From Natronosalvus rutilus (GTDB lineage: Archaea > Halobacteriota > Halobacteria > Halobacteriales > Natrialbaceae), in the NCBI RefSeq assembly GCF_024204665.1, contig NZ_CP100355.1, forward strand, positions 1,903,451-1,967,450: DNA of 64,000 bases, written 5' to 3'. A model generated the notes under the pieces. The model worked only from the letters and a program-made list of their open reading frames with translations. It ran no database searches and was not told the DNA's origin. Shown piece after piece: positions 51,745-60,049 of the stretch. A program made the translations under genes and the position numbers. The stretch's first letter is position 1. Each line of letters begins with the position of its first letter.

Positions 51745-51805
51745 CTGGCTGATACCCGACCGAGGCTTGCGGACTCCTACGAGGCTTGCAGACTCCCACG
51801 GACTC

Positions 51806-52729
51806 CTACACTAATACGCGTTCGAGCGCCACGACGGTCCCCGAGTCGGCCTCGTGGTCGCCGACGAACCGACCGAGACAGACTGCCGCGCCATCAGGCG
51901 TGTAGCAGGCCACGAGCGGGTCGTTGCCTCGGTTCATGGCGTCCACGGCGACATCGTCGACCTCGAGTACTCCCGGCGCGTACACCGGCGCCCCGGTAGC
52001 GACCGACTCGGCGGCACTGGGGGCGATGGTGACTCGAGGGACGTCCGCGAGAATACGCTCGGCCGGTTCGACCACGTCCAGGAGCGGGTCGGGGTCGTCG
52101 TCCTCGAACCAGAACGCGAGCGCGTCGAGGAAGTCCCGGGCCGAGTGAAGCGTTCGGTCGTCGAACGGTGTCGTCGCCGTCCGGCGAAGGTGGCCCATGT
52201 GCCCGCCCGTCCCCAGCGCGAGGCCGAGGTCGTGACAGAGTTTGCGGACGTAGGTGCCGCTCTCACAGCGGATTCGCAGGAGGACCTGCCGGTCGCTCGT
52301 TTCGAGCACCTCGAGGTCGTAAATCTCGCGCACGCGAACCCGTCGCGAGACGGCACTCTTTCGCGGCGGCTTCTGGTAGATCGGTCCCTGAAACTCTTCG
52401 ATGACGGACTCGGCGTCGTGGGGGACTGGGGCGTGACACTCGAGGACGGCCACGTACTCCTTGTGACCCTCGAGGAACACCGGCGCCAGCCGGGTCGCGT
52501 GGCCGAGCATGATCGGCAGACAGCCCGTGACCTTCGGATCGAGCGTCCCCGCGTGGGAAGCCCGATCGATCGGTTCCAACCCGGCCGCTTCGAGGGTCTC
52601 GGCGACGGCGTCGCGCAGCCAGCCGCTTACCTGGTGAGAGGACGGCCCCGGCGGCTTGTCGAGATTGACGACGCCGAACTGAAGGAGCGCCGCGGGCGAC
52701 CGTTCCTCGGGGGGACCGCGACGGATCAT
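51806..52729 (-). CDS. cbf5: tRNA/rRNA pseudouridine synthase Cbf5 (TruB family)
   Basis: 307 residues. The catalytic Asp64 lies in HAGTLDPKVTGCLP, the N-terminal domain starts with VNLDKPPGPSSHQVS, and the C-terminal PUA domain spans about 235-307. It acts with H/ACA guide RNAs on rRNA, and as a stand-alone enzyme on tRNA. The cmk stop overlaps this start by one base (TAATG), so the two are coupled. Confidence 0.95.
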   Translation of the reverse strand: MIRRGPPEERSPAALLQFGVVNLDKPPGPSSHQVSGWLRDAVAETLEAAGLEPIDRASHAGTLDPKVTGCLPIMLGHATRLAPVFLEGHKEYVAVLECHAPVPHDAESVIEEFQGPIYQKPPRKSAVSRRVRVREIYDLEVLETSDRQVLLRIRCESGTYVRKLCHDLGLALGTGGHMGHLRRTATTPFDDRTLHSARDFLDALAFWFEDDDPDPLLDVVEPAERILADVPRVTIAPSAAESVATGAPVYAPGVLEVDDVAVDAMNRGNDPLVACYTPDGAAVCLGRFVGDHEADSGTVVALERVLV

Positions 52730-53304
52730 TAGAATTCGTAGTCGACGTCGACGGGCGTTTTCCCCTCGTCGGCGGCCGGATCGTACGCCTCGACGGCCGT
52801 CACGAGCGTGTCGGCGACGGCCTCGGGGCTCCAGCGGGACGTGTTCATCGAGAGGTCGTAGATGCTCAGGTCGCTGAACTCGATTCCGTAGTACTCGCGA
52901 TATCGTCCGACCTCGCTGGCTTCCCGTGCGCGCGTCTCCTCCGTCGCCCGTTCCGGGGATTTGTCCTCGCGGTCGGCGATCCGCTCTCCCCTGACCGACA
53001 GCGGCGCGTCGAGCCAGAACTTGAGGTCGGCCTGCTCGGCCGCCAGCCAGCCGGCCAGTCGGGACTCGAGGACGACGTCGTCGCGTTCGACGGCAATCTC
53101 GCGCAGTCGTCGGTCGAGGTCGCGATCGATTTCGTCGTTCTCCTCGGCGAGTTTGTTGAACTCGAGGGGGGTGTAGCCGCGTTCGTCGGCCAGTTGGCGG
53201 AAGATGTCGCCGCCGCTGACGTGGTCGAGACCGAACTCCTCGGCCAGCAACGCCGCGTTCGTCGTCTTTCCTCCGCCCGGCGGTCCGGAGACGGTCAGTA
53301 ACAT
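52729..53304 (-). CDS. cmk: Cytidylate kinase
   Basis: 191 residues, phosphorylating CMP/dCMP. The P-loop is [10 protein letters not shown] and the recognition part [19 protein letters not shown], followed by [12 protein letters not shown]. Start ATG 53304 is used since the seven residues upstream (from 53325) are not family-like. It lies in the conserved haloarchaeal order with DUF106 upstream and cbf5 downstream. Confidence 0.93.
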   Translation of the reverse strand: MLLTVSGPPGGGKTTNAALLAEEFGLDHVSGGDIFRQLADERGYTPLEFNKLAEENDEIDRDLDRRLREIAVERDDVVLESRLAGWLAAEQADLKFWLDAPLSVRGERIADREDKSPERATEETRAREASEVGRYREYYGIEFSDLSIYDLSMNTSRWSPEAVADTLVTAVEAYDPAADEGKTPVDVDYEF

Positions 53305-53409
53305 ACTCGATGTGCGCGGGGCCACCTCAAAGGGGTTTTGAATCGCTCGAGGTAGGTCGAGGCAAACCGGGAGCCTGTGACCGGCGTCGAACCGTGAAAA
53401 CTGACTCGT

Positions 53410-54366
53410 TCAACTCGTGTCGGGAGACATGTCGATGTTGAGCGCCTTGCGCAACAGCTGGACGAACCCCATCGAGCACAGGAAGTACCAGACGATCCAC
53501 GCGCGCATGGGGCCGAGGACGCCCTCCTGCCACTCGACCTCGCCGACCATCGGCATGACGACCGTCTGTTCGATGGTCTGGGGGCCGGTGCCGTGGATCC
53601 GGTAGTACATCCACAGGAACAGCGGAATCGTAAAGAGCATGATCCAGACCATCGGCCGGAACTGCTCTTTGAACATCCCGAGGTTGTCGGCCATCGCCTC
53701 CATCTGCTCTTCTTGTACCTGCTGGAGTTCGTTGTCGAGTTTCTCGATTTCGGCTTCGCTCGCGCCTCGCTCCTCGGCTTCTTTCTTGCGGTCCTGTACG
53801 TCAGAGCGCTTGTCCTGCATGGCTTTCATGCGCTCCTGGTACTTCCCCATCCGCTCCATGTTCATCAGGTTCGCCTGCAGGAGCGTCGAGTACAGGCCCG
53901 TCATGATTGCGATGGCGAGGATCACGGTGTAGAAGGGCATCGTCGTCGCCAGCGGTCCGAGGGCAATGTCGAGCACCTCGCCGACGGCATCCCTGACGGA
54001 GGTGATCCAGTAGCCGAACATGAACAGTAGCGCGGTCACTCCCGCAATCTTGTCCCACTGCGACCACTTCGATTCTTCCGCGTCTATCTCGGGCAGGTCG
54101 TCGGAGAGGCCGCCGTCCTCGCCGTCGCCGTCGAGGGCGTCGTCGAACGCCGACCGATCGGCGATTTCGAACCCGTCCTGGCCGTCGACGAGGATCCCCT
54201 TTTCGATGAGTCGACCCCACTGGCCACTCGACAGGTCGTCGCGGACGTCCGCCCACTCGACCTCGCCGCCGTTCTCGTCGGCCTTCCGGCGGATCGCCTC
54301 GAGGGCCTCCTCGAACGACGAGTCCTCGCGGACGAGGGCGCCTATTTTCTCCGCTGTGCGCGTCAT
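53410..54366 (-). CDS. DUF106 membrane protein (EMC3/TMCO1-type insertase)
   Basis: 318 residues. An N-terminal cytoplasmic helical region of about 100 residues is followed by about three transmembrane helices (110-135, 145-168, 235-253) and a further one near 290. A long coiled coil (MKAMQDKRSDVQDRKKEAEE and on) lies between helices 2 and 3. This is the layout of the archaeal Oxa1-superfamily protein (EMC3/TMCO1 relative) that works with SecY in membrane insertion. In haloarchaea the usual order is secY-adk-DUF106-cmk-cbf5. Here it is followed by cmk and cbf5, but its 5' side is separated from adk by a vWA gene. Confidence 0.92.
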   Translation of the reverse strand: MTRTAEKIGALVREDSSFEEALEAIRRKADENGGEVEWADVRDDLSSGQWGRLIEKGILVDGQDGFEIADRSAFDDALDGDGEDGGLSDDLPEIDAEESKWSQWDKIAGVTALLFMFGYWITSVRDAVGEVLDIALGPLATTMPFYTVILAIAIMTGLYSTLLQANLMNMERMGKYQERMKAMQDKRSDVQDRKKEAEERGASEAEIEKLDNELQQVQEEQMEAMADNLGMFKEQFRPMVWIMLFTIPLFLWMYYRIHGTGPQTIEQTVVMPMVGEVEWQEGVLGPMRAWIVWYFLCSMGFVQLLRKALNIDMSPDTS

Positions 54367-54767
54367 CTGTTTTGGGCTAGGTCACCTTCGGTATACAAGT
54401 GTTTATCTTCGGTGGCGAGGCGGTGGTGGTGACGGAGTGCAGGCGGAGTGGTGGCAGCGGTAGTGGTAGGGTAGTGACGGAGCGGTAGTGACGTTGCATT
54501 GATGACCGAACGGTAGTGACGGTGACGCTCGTTCTCGCTCGACTCGAGGCCCAGCGATCGCGTGATCCACGAGCAGCTACGCACAGGAGAGTTGTTCGAA
54601 GCCGCTCGTGACGGGGCCCACCACTGTTTCAATGCCGCCTATCCGTTCCAGCGCCCGATTCAATCCGTCCTATCTCTCCGGAAAGGGGTGACTGAGACGC
54701 CGAGACGTACGGCGGTTTCACGACTCCGGTGCTGTGAACGTCGGTTTCGAACGCCCACATCTGGTGG
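54367..54767. other. Repeat-rich stretch between DUF106 and the vWA gene
   Basis: About 400 bases. It holds the DUF106 promoter (AT-rich GATAAACACTTGTATAC near 54390-54408 on the minus strand) and four copies of GGTRGTGACGK at 54425-54435, 54470-54480, 54484-54494 and 54512-54522. A plus-strand frame at 54562-54777 has no clear domain and I do not call it a gene. Confidence 0.45.
54425..54522. repeat. Four copies of an 11-base GGTRGTGACG-type element
   Basis: Copies at 54425-54435, 54470-54480, 54484-54494 and 54512-54522 upstream of DUF106 and the vWA gene. They may be simple sequence drift or binding sites. Confidence 0.5.
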
Positions 54768-54778
54768 TTTTTTATAAC
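54768..54778 (+). promoter_or_regulatory. TATA box of the vWA gene
   Basis: TTTTTTATAAC, centred about 30 bases upstream of the ATG at 54802, indicating a leaderless transcript. Confidence 0.65.
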
Positions 54779-54801
54779 CTAACTATCTTGAATACAGTGA
54801 T

Positions 54802-57222
54802 ATGTTTGGTGCATCTATGGGGTGTCGGACTGGGGACCGGGGGGCCGCCCCCCTGGTCGGCATCGTCCTGCTGTTCGGAATGGTGTTCGTCGGTGCTACG
54901 CTGGTCGGGATAACCGGGATGATCGCGCTGGACGCGCTCGAGGGAGACCTCGGCGACGAACGAACCGAACAGACGTTCTCCACGTTCGATCACGAACTGA
55001 CGACGTTGCTGCACTCGAGTTCGGATTCGGCGGCTGTCACGATTCCAGACGCAGAAGACGGGACCTACGAACTGACCGACTCGGGATCCGCGTCGCTGAC
55101 CGTGGCCAACCGATTCGGACAGTCATGCACGGTGCTCGACGACGCTACGCTCGGGACGCTCGAGTACGAATCCGACGGGCAACGGCTGGCCAAGCAGGCC
55201 GGGGGGACCTGGAGGCACAGCGACGGCGGAACCGTCATTCAGTCGAAACCGGACCTTCGCTACGTCGCGGACGAACGCGGGACGCAGTACCTCGAGTTCT
55301 CTGTCTCGGATCTCCAGGGGGACGTCGGAGTCGGCGAGCACTCGATGACGGCGACGCGTTCCGAGACCGGGACGGCCGACTGCGTGTCTGATCTCGGATT
55401 CGTCCGGTACGTCCACCTGGAGATCACCGACGAGACCTACCACGACGGCTGGTACGACTTCCTGAGCGAGGAGTTCGAGGCGACCGACGTGGAGGATGCC
55501 GCAGCCGAGGACTGTTCACTCGAGAACGCGGGCGACGAGAACACCGTCTGCCACGACGAATCGACGGGGACGGTGTCAGTTCTCGCCACGGTCGACGTCG
55601 ATCGTTCCATCGACGACTATCTCGGCGTCGACCCCACGATTTACGGCGGCCTCTACGTGTCGGACGAGACGGTCCAGTTCGGAACCCACGAATCTCTCAT
55701 CGTTGACTCCTACGATGGACGCGTGGGATCGTACGCCGATTCGGGTAACGTAACCGACGACCTGTTCGTTGCGGACGTCGATACGCTCTGGATTCAACAG
55801 GCCGAGATCACCGGGTTTCCCGTGGTGAACGGCGACATCCAGATTCAGCCCGAGGCGGACGTCTCACCGGCCGCATTGTACGTCAGGGATGATCGCTCGC
55901 CGGCGAGCGTCGACGTTCCGGCCGCGAAGTTGGCGAACGCGTTCGATTCCATCGAACCGATCGACGACGAGATTGCGCGCACGACGACGCTCCTCGAAAA
56001 CGAGACGAAACTCGAGGCGAACGCAGACGGCGACATCGAAGCCGGAGCGTACACCGTCGACGGCGATTTCACTCGCGAAGGCATCGAATTCGACACGACC
56101 AGCGGCGACGTCTACGTCGCTGTAGACGGCGACGTCTCCCTCGAGGACGTCACCATCGTCGGCCCGGGACAGGTCAGTATCTATGCCGGCGGCTCCGCAA
56201 TCGACCTTGAGTCCGTGACGGTCCCGGACGACCGGGCGTCACAGCTCTGGGTATACGGGACGAGCGAAACCAATGTCGCCGTCGCGGGCACGGTCCAGGG
56301 CGTCGTCTACGCGCCAGGTGCCGGTTCCCTCGAGGTCGAGGACGGGACCGAAATCTACGGCGCCATCGTGAGCGGGGCACTCGAGGGAATCGGCGAATTG
56401 GGGAACGCCGACGGTGGCTCCGACCTCGAGGTGCACTTCGATCGATCACTTCGAACCGACGTCCCGATTCCGGAAGAGAACCGGACGCTCGAGTTCGAAA
56501 ACGTGACAACCAGGAATCCGATCGACGTTGGATTCGTCCTGGATCGGTCTGGCTCGATGGGGCCGCACGGGTTCCCTGGAACGGGTTGGTATCACCCGGG
56601 ATACGACCCCAATGGCCTTCGCGTCGATGCAACTCGGTCGTTCATTGGACAGTTGAACGCCACGGGGTCGCTCGAAGAGAGTGATCGTGCGGCGGTCATC
56701 GAATTCAATACGGAGGGGATCCTTCGCCATCACCTTTCGACTGACTTCGAGTCGGTCAACGCGAGCGTCGAAAACAACCACGAAGACGGTACGAACATGG
56801 CTGCCGGCCTCGAGACCGGGCTGAACGAACTCGAGACTAACGACAGAGACGCGGACCGTATTATGGTACTCCTGAGTGACGGGTACAACGACGTAGGAAA
56901 CGGCAATTCAGCCGCTGTAGACCGTCAGACGGTAGCAACTGCTGAAGATGCCGCCGATGCAGGGGTTACGATATACACGATCGGTCTCGGAGACGGGGCA
57001 GACGAGGATCTCCTCGAGGAAATCGCTACGACGACTGGCGGGGAATACAGACACGCAGACAACGCGGACGATCTCATGGATATCTTCGACGGAATCGCAG
57101 AGGACGTCGTCCAGGCTGACACGCGGTTCGAGGTCCACGCCGACTACTCCGCCGTCGGCGGATCGAACGACTACGCCATCGCCGTCGATCACTGGAACGT
57201 CGAGATTGCAGAAGAAAGCTAA
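54802..57222 (+). CDS. Surface protein with pilin-like N-terminus and von Willebrand A domain
   Basis: 806 residues. The N-terminus GDRGAAPLVGIVLLFGMVFV and the hydrophobic helix resemble class III (archaeal type IV pilin-like, DUF7289) signal segments. A long beta-rich part (70-560) holds no recognisable enzyme motifs. The vWA domain starts near 576, with the intact MIDAS DRSGSM at 581-586, then VLLSDGYNDV and TIGLGDGADE. It is a metal-dependent adhesion or sensing module on the surface. It lies between adk and DUF106 on the opposite strand, where haloarchaea normally have none, so it was probably inserted there. Confidence 0.85.
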   Translation: MFGASMGCRTGDRGAAPLVGIVLLFGMVFVGATLVGITGMIALDALEGDLGDERTEQTFSTFDHELTTLLHSSSDSAAVTIPDAEDGTYELTDSGSASLTVANRFGQSCTVLDDATLGTLEYESDGQRLAKQAGGTWRHSDGGTVIQSKPDLRYVADERGTQYLEFSVSDLQGDVGVGEHSMTATRSETGTADCVSDLGFVRYVHLEITDETYHDGWYDFLSEEFEATDVEDAAAEDCSLENAGDENTVCHDESTGTVSVLATVDVDRSIDDYLGVDPTIYGGLYVSDETVQFGTHESLIVDSYDGRVGSYADSGNVTDDLFVADVDTLWIQQAEITGFPVVNGDIQIQPEADVSPAALYVRDDRSPASVDVPAAKLANAFDSIEPIDDEIARTTTLLENETKLEANADGDIEAGAYTVDGDFTREGIEFDTTSGDVYVAVDGDVSLEDVTIVGPGQVSIYAGGSAIDLESVTVPDDRASQLWVYGTSETNVAVAGTVQGVVYAPGAGSLEVEDGTEIYGAIVSGALEGIGELGNADGGSDLEVHFDRSLRTDVPIPEENRTLEFENVTTRNPIDVGFVLDRSGSMGPHGFPGTGWYHPGYDPNGLRVDATRSFIGQLNATGSLEESDRAAVIEFNTEGILRHHLSTDFESVNASVENNHEDGTNMAAGLETGLNELETNDRDADRIMVLLSDGYNDVGNGNSAAVDRQTVATAEDAADAGVTIYTIGLGDGADEDLLEEIATTTGGEYRHADNADDLMDIFDGIAEDVVQADTRFEVHADYSAVGGSNDYAIAVDHWNVEIAEES

Positions 57223-57243
57223 TTGCTGCTCAATCGACTGCCG

Positions 57244-57879
57244 TTACGCGTTTTCTTCAATCGTCGCCTTCACGTCATCCCACACTTCGTCGGGCGCTTG
57301 CTCGCCGTCGACGCGCTCGAGGGACCCCTCGTCCTCGTAGTACTCGATTACTGGCGCTGTGTTCTTCTGGTACACGCGCAGGCGCTCGCGGACGGTTTCC
57401 TCGGTGTCGTCTTCGCGCTCCTCGAGCCGTTCTTCCACCTCGGGGTCCTCCGGCGGGTTGTACTCCACGTGGTAGATGTCGCCCGTCTCGGGGTCCATCC
57501 GGCGGCCCGTCAGGCGGTGAACGAGTTCCTCCTCGCTCACGTCGAGCGTCAGGACGACGTCCAGGTCGGTCATGTCCTCGAGCGCCTCGACCTGCTCAAG
57601 GTTTCGCGGATAGCCGTCGAGGATGAATCCGTCGGCCGACGAGAGCGCCTCGTCGACGATGGCGTTGACGACCTCGTCGGGGACGAGTTCGCCCTGGTCC
57701 ATGTACTCGGCCGGAGTGTCGTACTCGAGGTCGAGGTGAGAGATGTCCATCTGCTTGTTCGACCGAAGGGCGTCGCCCGTGGTGATGTGTTCGACGTCGA
57801 AATGCTCCACGATCTTTGCGCTCTGGGTCCCTTTCCCCGCCCCGGGGGCACCGAGGATGAGAATCCGTGGCTGTGCCAT
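57244..57879 (-). CDS. adk: Adenylate kinase
   Basis: 211 residues, balancing ATP, ADP and AMP. P-loop GAPGAGKGT, the AMP-binding [10 protein letters not shown] region, [10 protein letters not shown], and the lid [15 protein letters not shown] are all present. Start ATG 57879 is used because the 29 codons upstream are not part of the fold. The gene starts from a promoter shared with the divergent gene at 57939. In most haloarchaea it directly precedes DUF106; here 2.9 kb separates them. Confidence 0.95.
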   Translation of the reverse strand: MAQPRILILGAPGAGKGTQSAKIVEHFDVEHITTGDALRSNKQMDISHLDLEYDTPAEYMDQGELVPDEVVNAIVDEALSSADGFILDGYPRNLEQVEALEDMTDLDVVLTLDVSEEELVHRLTGRRMDPETGDIYHVEYNPPEDPEVEERLEEREDDTEETVRERLRVYQKNTAPVIEYYEDEGSLERVDGEQAPDEVWDDVKATIEENA

Positions 57880-57901
57880 ACTCCGTCCTTCTGCCCCAGC
57901 G

Positions 57902-57916
57902 CATAAAGGCTTAAAG
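57902..57916. promoter_or_regulatory. Divergent promoter of adk and the gene at 57939
   Basis: CATAAAGGCTTAAAG serves as TATA in both directions. The adk ATG lies 23-37 bases to the left, and the ATG at 57939 lies 23 bases to the right. An ATG at 57918 is too close to be the start. Confidence 0.55.
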
Positions 57917-57938
57917 AATGGCGCACAATCGTCCGGGT

Positions 57939-58349
57939 ATGACGCGATTCTCGGCTGCCGACCCACAGGAGCGGCGACGCCTGATCGTCGACGCCATCGT
58001 CGCCCACCGCGAGCGAGCGAGCCCGTTTCTGACCATCGAGGTCGACGAAGCGGTCCTCGAGCGCGAGGACGCCCCAGATCCCGACCTGGGCGTGCCCTGG
58101 ATCCAGTTCGCCGATGGGGTCGTGAGCCTCGACTGCACGGACGACGAACTTGAGCGATTGAAAACGCTGCTGAACGAGTACCCCGCGTTCAAAATCGACG
58201 AGTTGACGCGGCCGGAAGACGCCGACGGAACGAATGTACGCGTGAGCGCGAAGGCCGACCCCAACCGGATCGCCCAGTTCTGCGAGCACGTTTTGCGTGC
58301 AGTGTTCGAGTGTCCAGAGGATGCGACGATCTGGATCGCCGCCGTGTGA
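57939..58349 (+). CDS. Conserved haloarchaeal protein of unknown function
   Basis: 136 residues from the ATG at 57939. It begins with [20 protein letters not shown] and has an alpha/beta layout with [15 protein letters not shown] and [14 protein letters not shown]. The frame extends to an earlier ATG at 57918, but the TATA element overlaps it. I do not recognise the family. It shares its promoter region with adk. Confidence 0.65.
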   Translation: MTRFSAADPQERRRLIVDAIVAHRERASPFLTIEVDEAVLEREDAPDPDLGVPWIQFADGVVSLDCTDDELERLKTLLNEYPAFKIDELTRPEDADGTNVRVSAKADPNRIAQFCEHVLRAVFECPEDATIWIAAV

Positions 58350-58408
58350 CGAACGCGGCGCTCAAGGGCGAGTGATCGGGTGCTGAGGCAACTCCGAACG
58401 TCCTGGAA

Positions 58409-58699
58409 TTAGGAAATCGTCAGGGAGCCGTCACCGTCTCCGTTCTCGTCGTCTCCTTCCTCCCACTCGAGTTCGAACTCGACGCTGAACTCGGCTGGAC
58501 CGCCCGACCGCGAGGTTTCCCGTTCGGCCTTGACTTCGAACGTCGGCCGCCCCGGTGGCTGCATCGTGACCGAGTCGCCCCCACTCTCGAGGACGAGGTC
58601 GTCGCCACTCTCGAGTCGATCGGCGACGGTCCGGAGGTAATCGCCGATTTCGGCTCGCGTCAGTGACTGCTCGAACGTAAAGAGTACCTCTTCTGGCAT
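58409..58699 (-). CDS. Amphi-Trp domain protein
   Basis: 96 residues from the ATG at 58699. The amphi-Trp domain covers about 1-90: MPEEVLFTFEQSLTRAEIGD, YLRTVADRLESGD, ETSRSGGPAEFSVEFELEWE. The tail is acidic. Function unknown, though related proteins are often linked to stress. A TATA element (GTATTATTTAC, 58722-58732) about 27 bases upstream supports the start. Confidence 0.88.
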   Translation of the reverse strand: MPEEVLFTFEQSLTRAEIGDYLRTVADRLESGDDLVLESGGDSVTMQPPGRPTFEVKAERETSRSGGPAEFSVEFELEWEEGDDENGDGDGSLTIS

Positions 58700-58721
58700 A
58701 CCCTTCCTTGGGTGTCCAGGT

Positions 58722-58732
58722 GTAAATAATAC
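58722..58732 (-). promoter_or_regulatory. TATA box of the amphi-Trp gene
   Basis: GTATTATTTAC on the minus strand, about 27 bases upstream of the ATG at 58699. Confidence 0.6.
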
Positions 58733-59026
58733 GCGGAGAGACCGGGATCCAGGGTTTCGTCCAGGGTAGTCGACGTCCGATAATCGGGCATTGCCCGAGC
58801 ACGCCCGAACATGTTTCCGCCAACGATCATCTGCGACGACAGTGTCCGTCCGCGATAACGATAGACAGAAGGTACCCGAGTCAATCGGTCTACCCAAGGG
58901 CACATGGGGGTTCCCAGGAGACTCCGAAGGCGGCCACAACGTGTCCCGCCGTCGTCGGACTACGGTCGCCATCGGGCGTTTCCAAATAGATAAGTGCACG
59001 CGGCAATGAGCCCCCACTAAGAGACC
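58733..59026. other. Intergenic stretch between amphi-Trp and coxB
   Basis: About 290 bases with no credible gene; the coxB promoter is at its right end. The divergent arrangement separates the amphi-Trp and oxidase units. No repeat or RNA motif is apparent. Confidence 0.4.
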
Positions 59027-59035
59027 CGTATAATT
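59027..59035 (+). promoter_or_regulatory. TATA box of coxB
   Basis: CGTATAATT, about 41 bases upstream of ATG 59072. It argues that the GTG at 59039 is upstream of the transcription start. Confidence 0.5.
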
Positions 59036-59071
59036 GAGGTGAACACAATCTCCACTCCACTTCAGACGCAG

Positions 59072-60049
59072 ATGACGCGTGTCGACATCTTCCAGGAACT
59101 CTTCCTCGTGTTCCTGGGATTAGGGACGATCGTCGGCATCATCGTCGTAGCGTACATCCTGTACAATGCGTACAAATACCGTGACGACGGAGAGCGCCAC
59201 CCGGACGAGGACCTGCCGACGCTCGGAGAGCTTCCGACTGGCGGAACCGGTGGGAAGAAACTCTTCGTGTCGTTCTTCCTGAGCGCGCTCATCGTCATCT
59301 CGCTCACGCTCTGGTCGTACGGCATGCTGATCGACGTCGAGAACGGGCCCGAGAGCCCCGGCGAAGACGCCCTCGAGGTCGACGTGGAAGGCCAGACCTT
59401 TAGCTGGTCGTTCTACTACGAGAACGGCGTCGAAACGAACGGCGAACTCGTCGTTCCCGCGGGAACACCAGTCTGGGTCGATGTGACGTCAGTAGACGTG
59501 TGGCACTCGTTCGGCATCTCTTCACAACGGGTGAAAGCCGACGCAATTCCGGGCGAGTCCGACCAGACGTGGTTCCAGGCCGACGAAGAAGGTGAGTACC
59601 TGATCGAGTGCTTCGAACTCTGTGGCCCCGGCCACTCCAGCATGGAGGGCACGCTCAACGTCACGAGCCAGGAAACCTACGACCAGTGGGTTCAGGATCA
59701 GCTCACGCTCACGCTGACCCTCGAGGACGGTGACGGTAATCAAATCAACGACACCGAAAACGTCGAGGTCACGGTGCAGGACCCCGACGGCGAAACGGTC
59801 GGAACCTACACTGGCGACGACTTCGACGACGAGGGCGCCCTCGAAATCGGTGTCGAGCAGGGCGACACCTACACCGTGATCGTCGAGTCGACCGACGGCT
59901 CTTTCGAGACCACGGAGGATGACTTCGAGATCGTCGATGGTCCCGAAGAATCGCTCCAGCTCGGCGGAAACGGCGGTAACGAATCCAGCAGTGACGGAAA
60001 TGAAAATGGAAACGGAAACGAAACTGACGACAGCGGAGGTGAGAACTGA
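59072..60049 (+). CDS. coxB: Terminal oxidase subunit II (CuA), with extra C-terminal domain
   Basis: 325 residues from the ATG at 59072; a GTG at 59039 would add 11 residues, but the TATA element lies just before it. Two transmembrane helices (about 15-35 and 65-90) precede the CuA domain. Its ligands are His145 (VWHSFG), Cys180, Glu182, Cys184, His188 and Met191 (CFELCGPGHSSM). Unlike a standard subunit II it continues with about 95 residues of beta-rich, Ig-like sequence (LTLTLEDGDGNQINDTENVE and YTVIVESTDG), then a low-complexity N/E/S/G tail. Its stop overlaps the next gene (TGATG). Confidence 0.92.
   Translation: MTRVDIFQELFLVFLGLGTIVGIIVVAYILYNAYKYRDDGERHPDEDLPTLGELPTGGTGGKKLFVSFFLSALIVISLTLWSYGMLIDVENGPESPGEDALEVDVEGQTFSWSFYYENGVETNGELVVPAGTPVWVDVTSVDVWHSFGISSQRVKADAIPGESDQTWFQADEEGEYLIECFELCGPGHSSMEGTLNVTSQETYDQWVQDQLTLTLTLEDGDGNQINDTENVEVTVQDPDGETVGTYTGDDFDDEGALEIGVEQGDTYTVIVESTDGSFETTEDDFEIVDGPEESLQLGGNGGNESSSDGNENGNGNETDDSGGEN

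Noticed and set aside
54562-54777. 71-codon plus-strand frame (starts IHEQLRTGELFEAAR) before the vWA gene
   Set aside because: The first 30 residues look protein-like, but the rest becomes Arg-rich and no family is recognised. It may be a fragment, not a gene.
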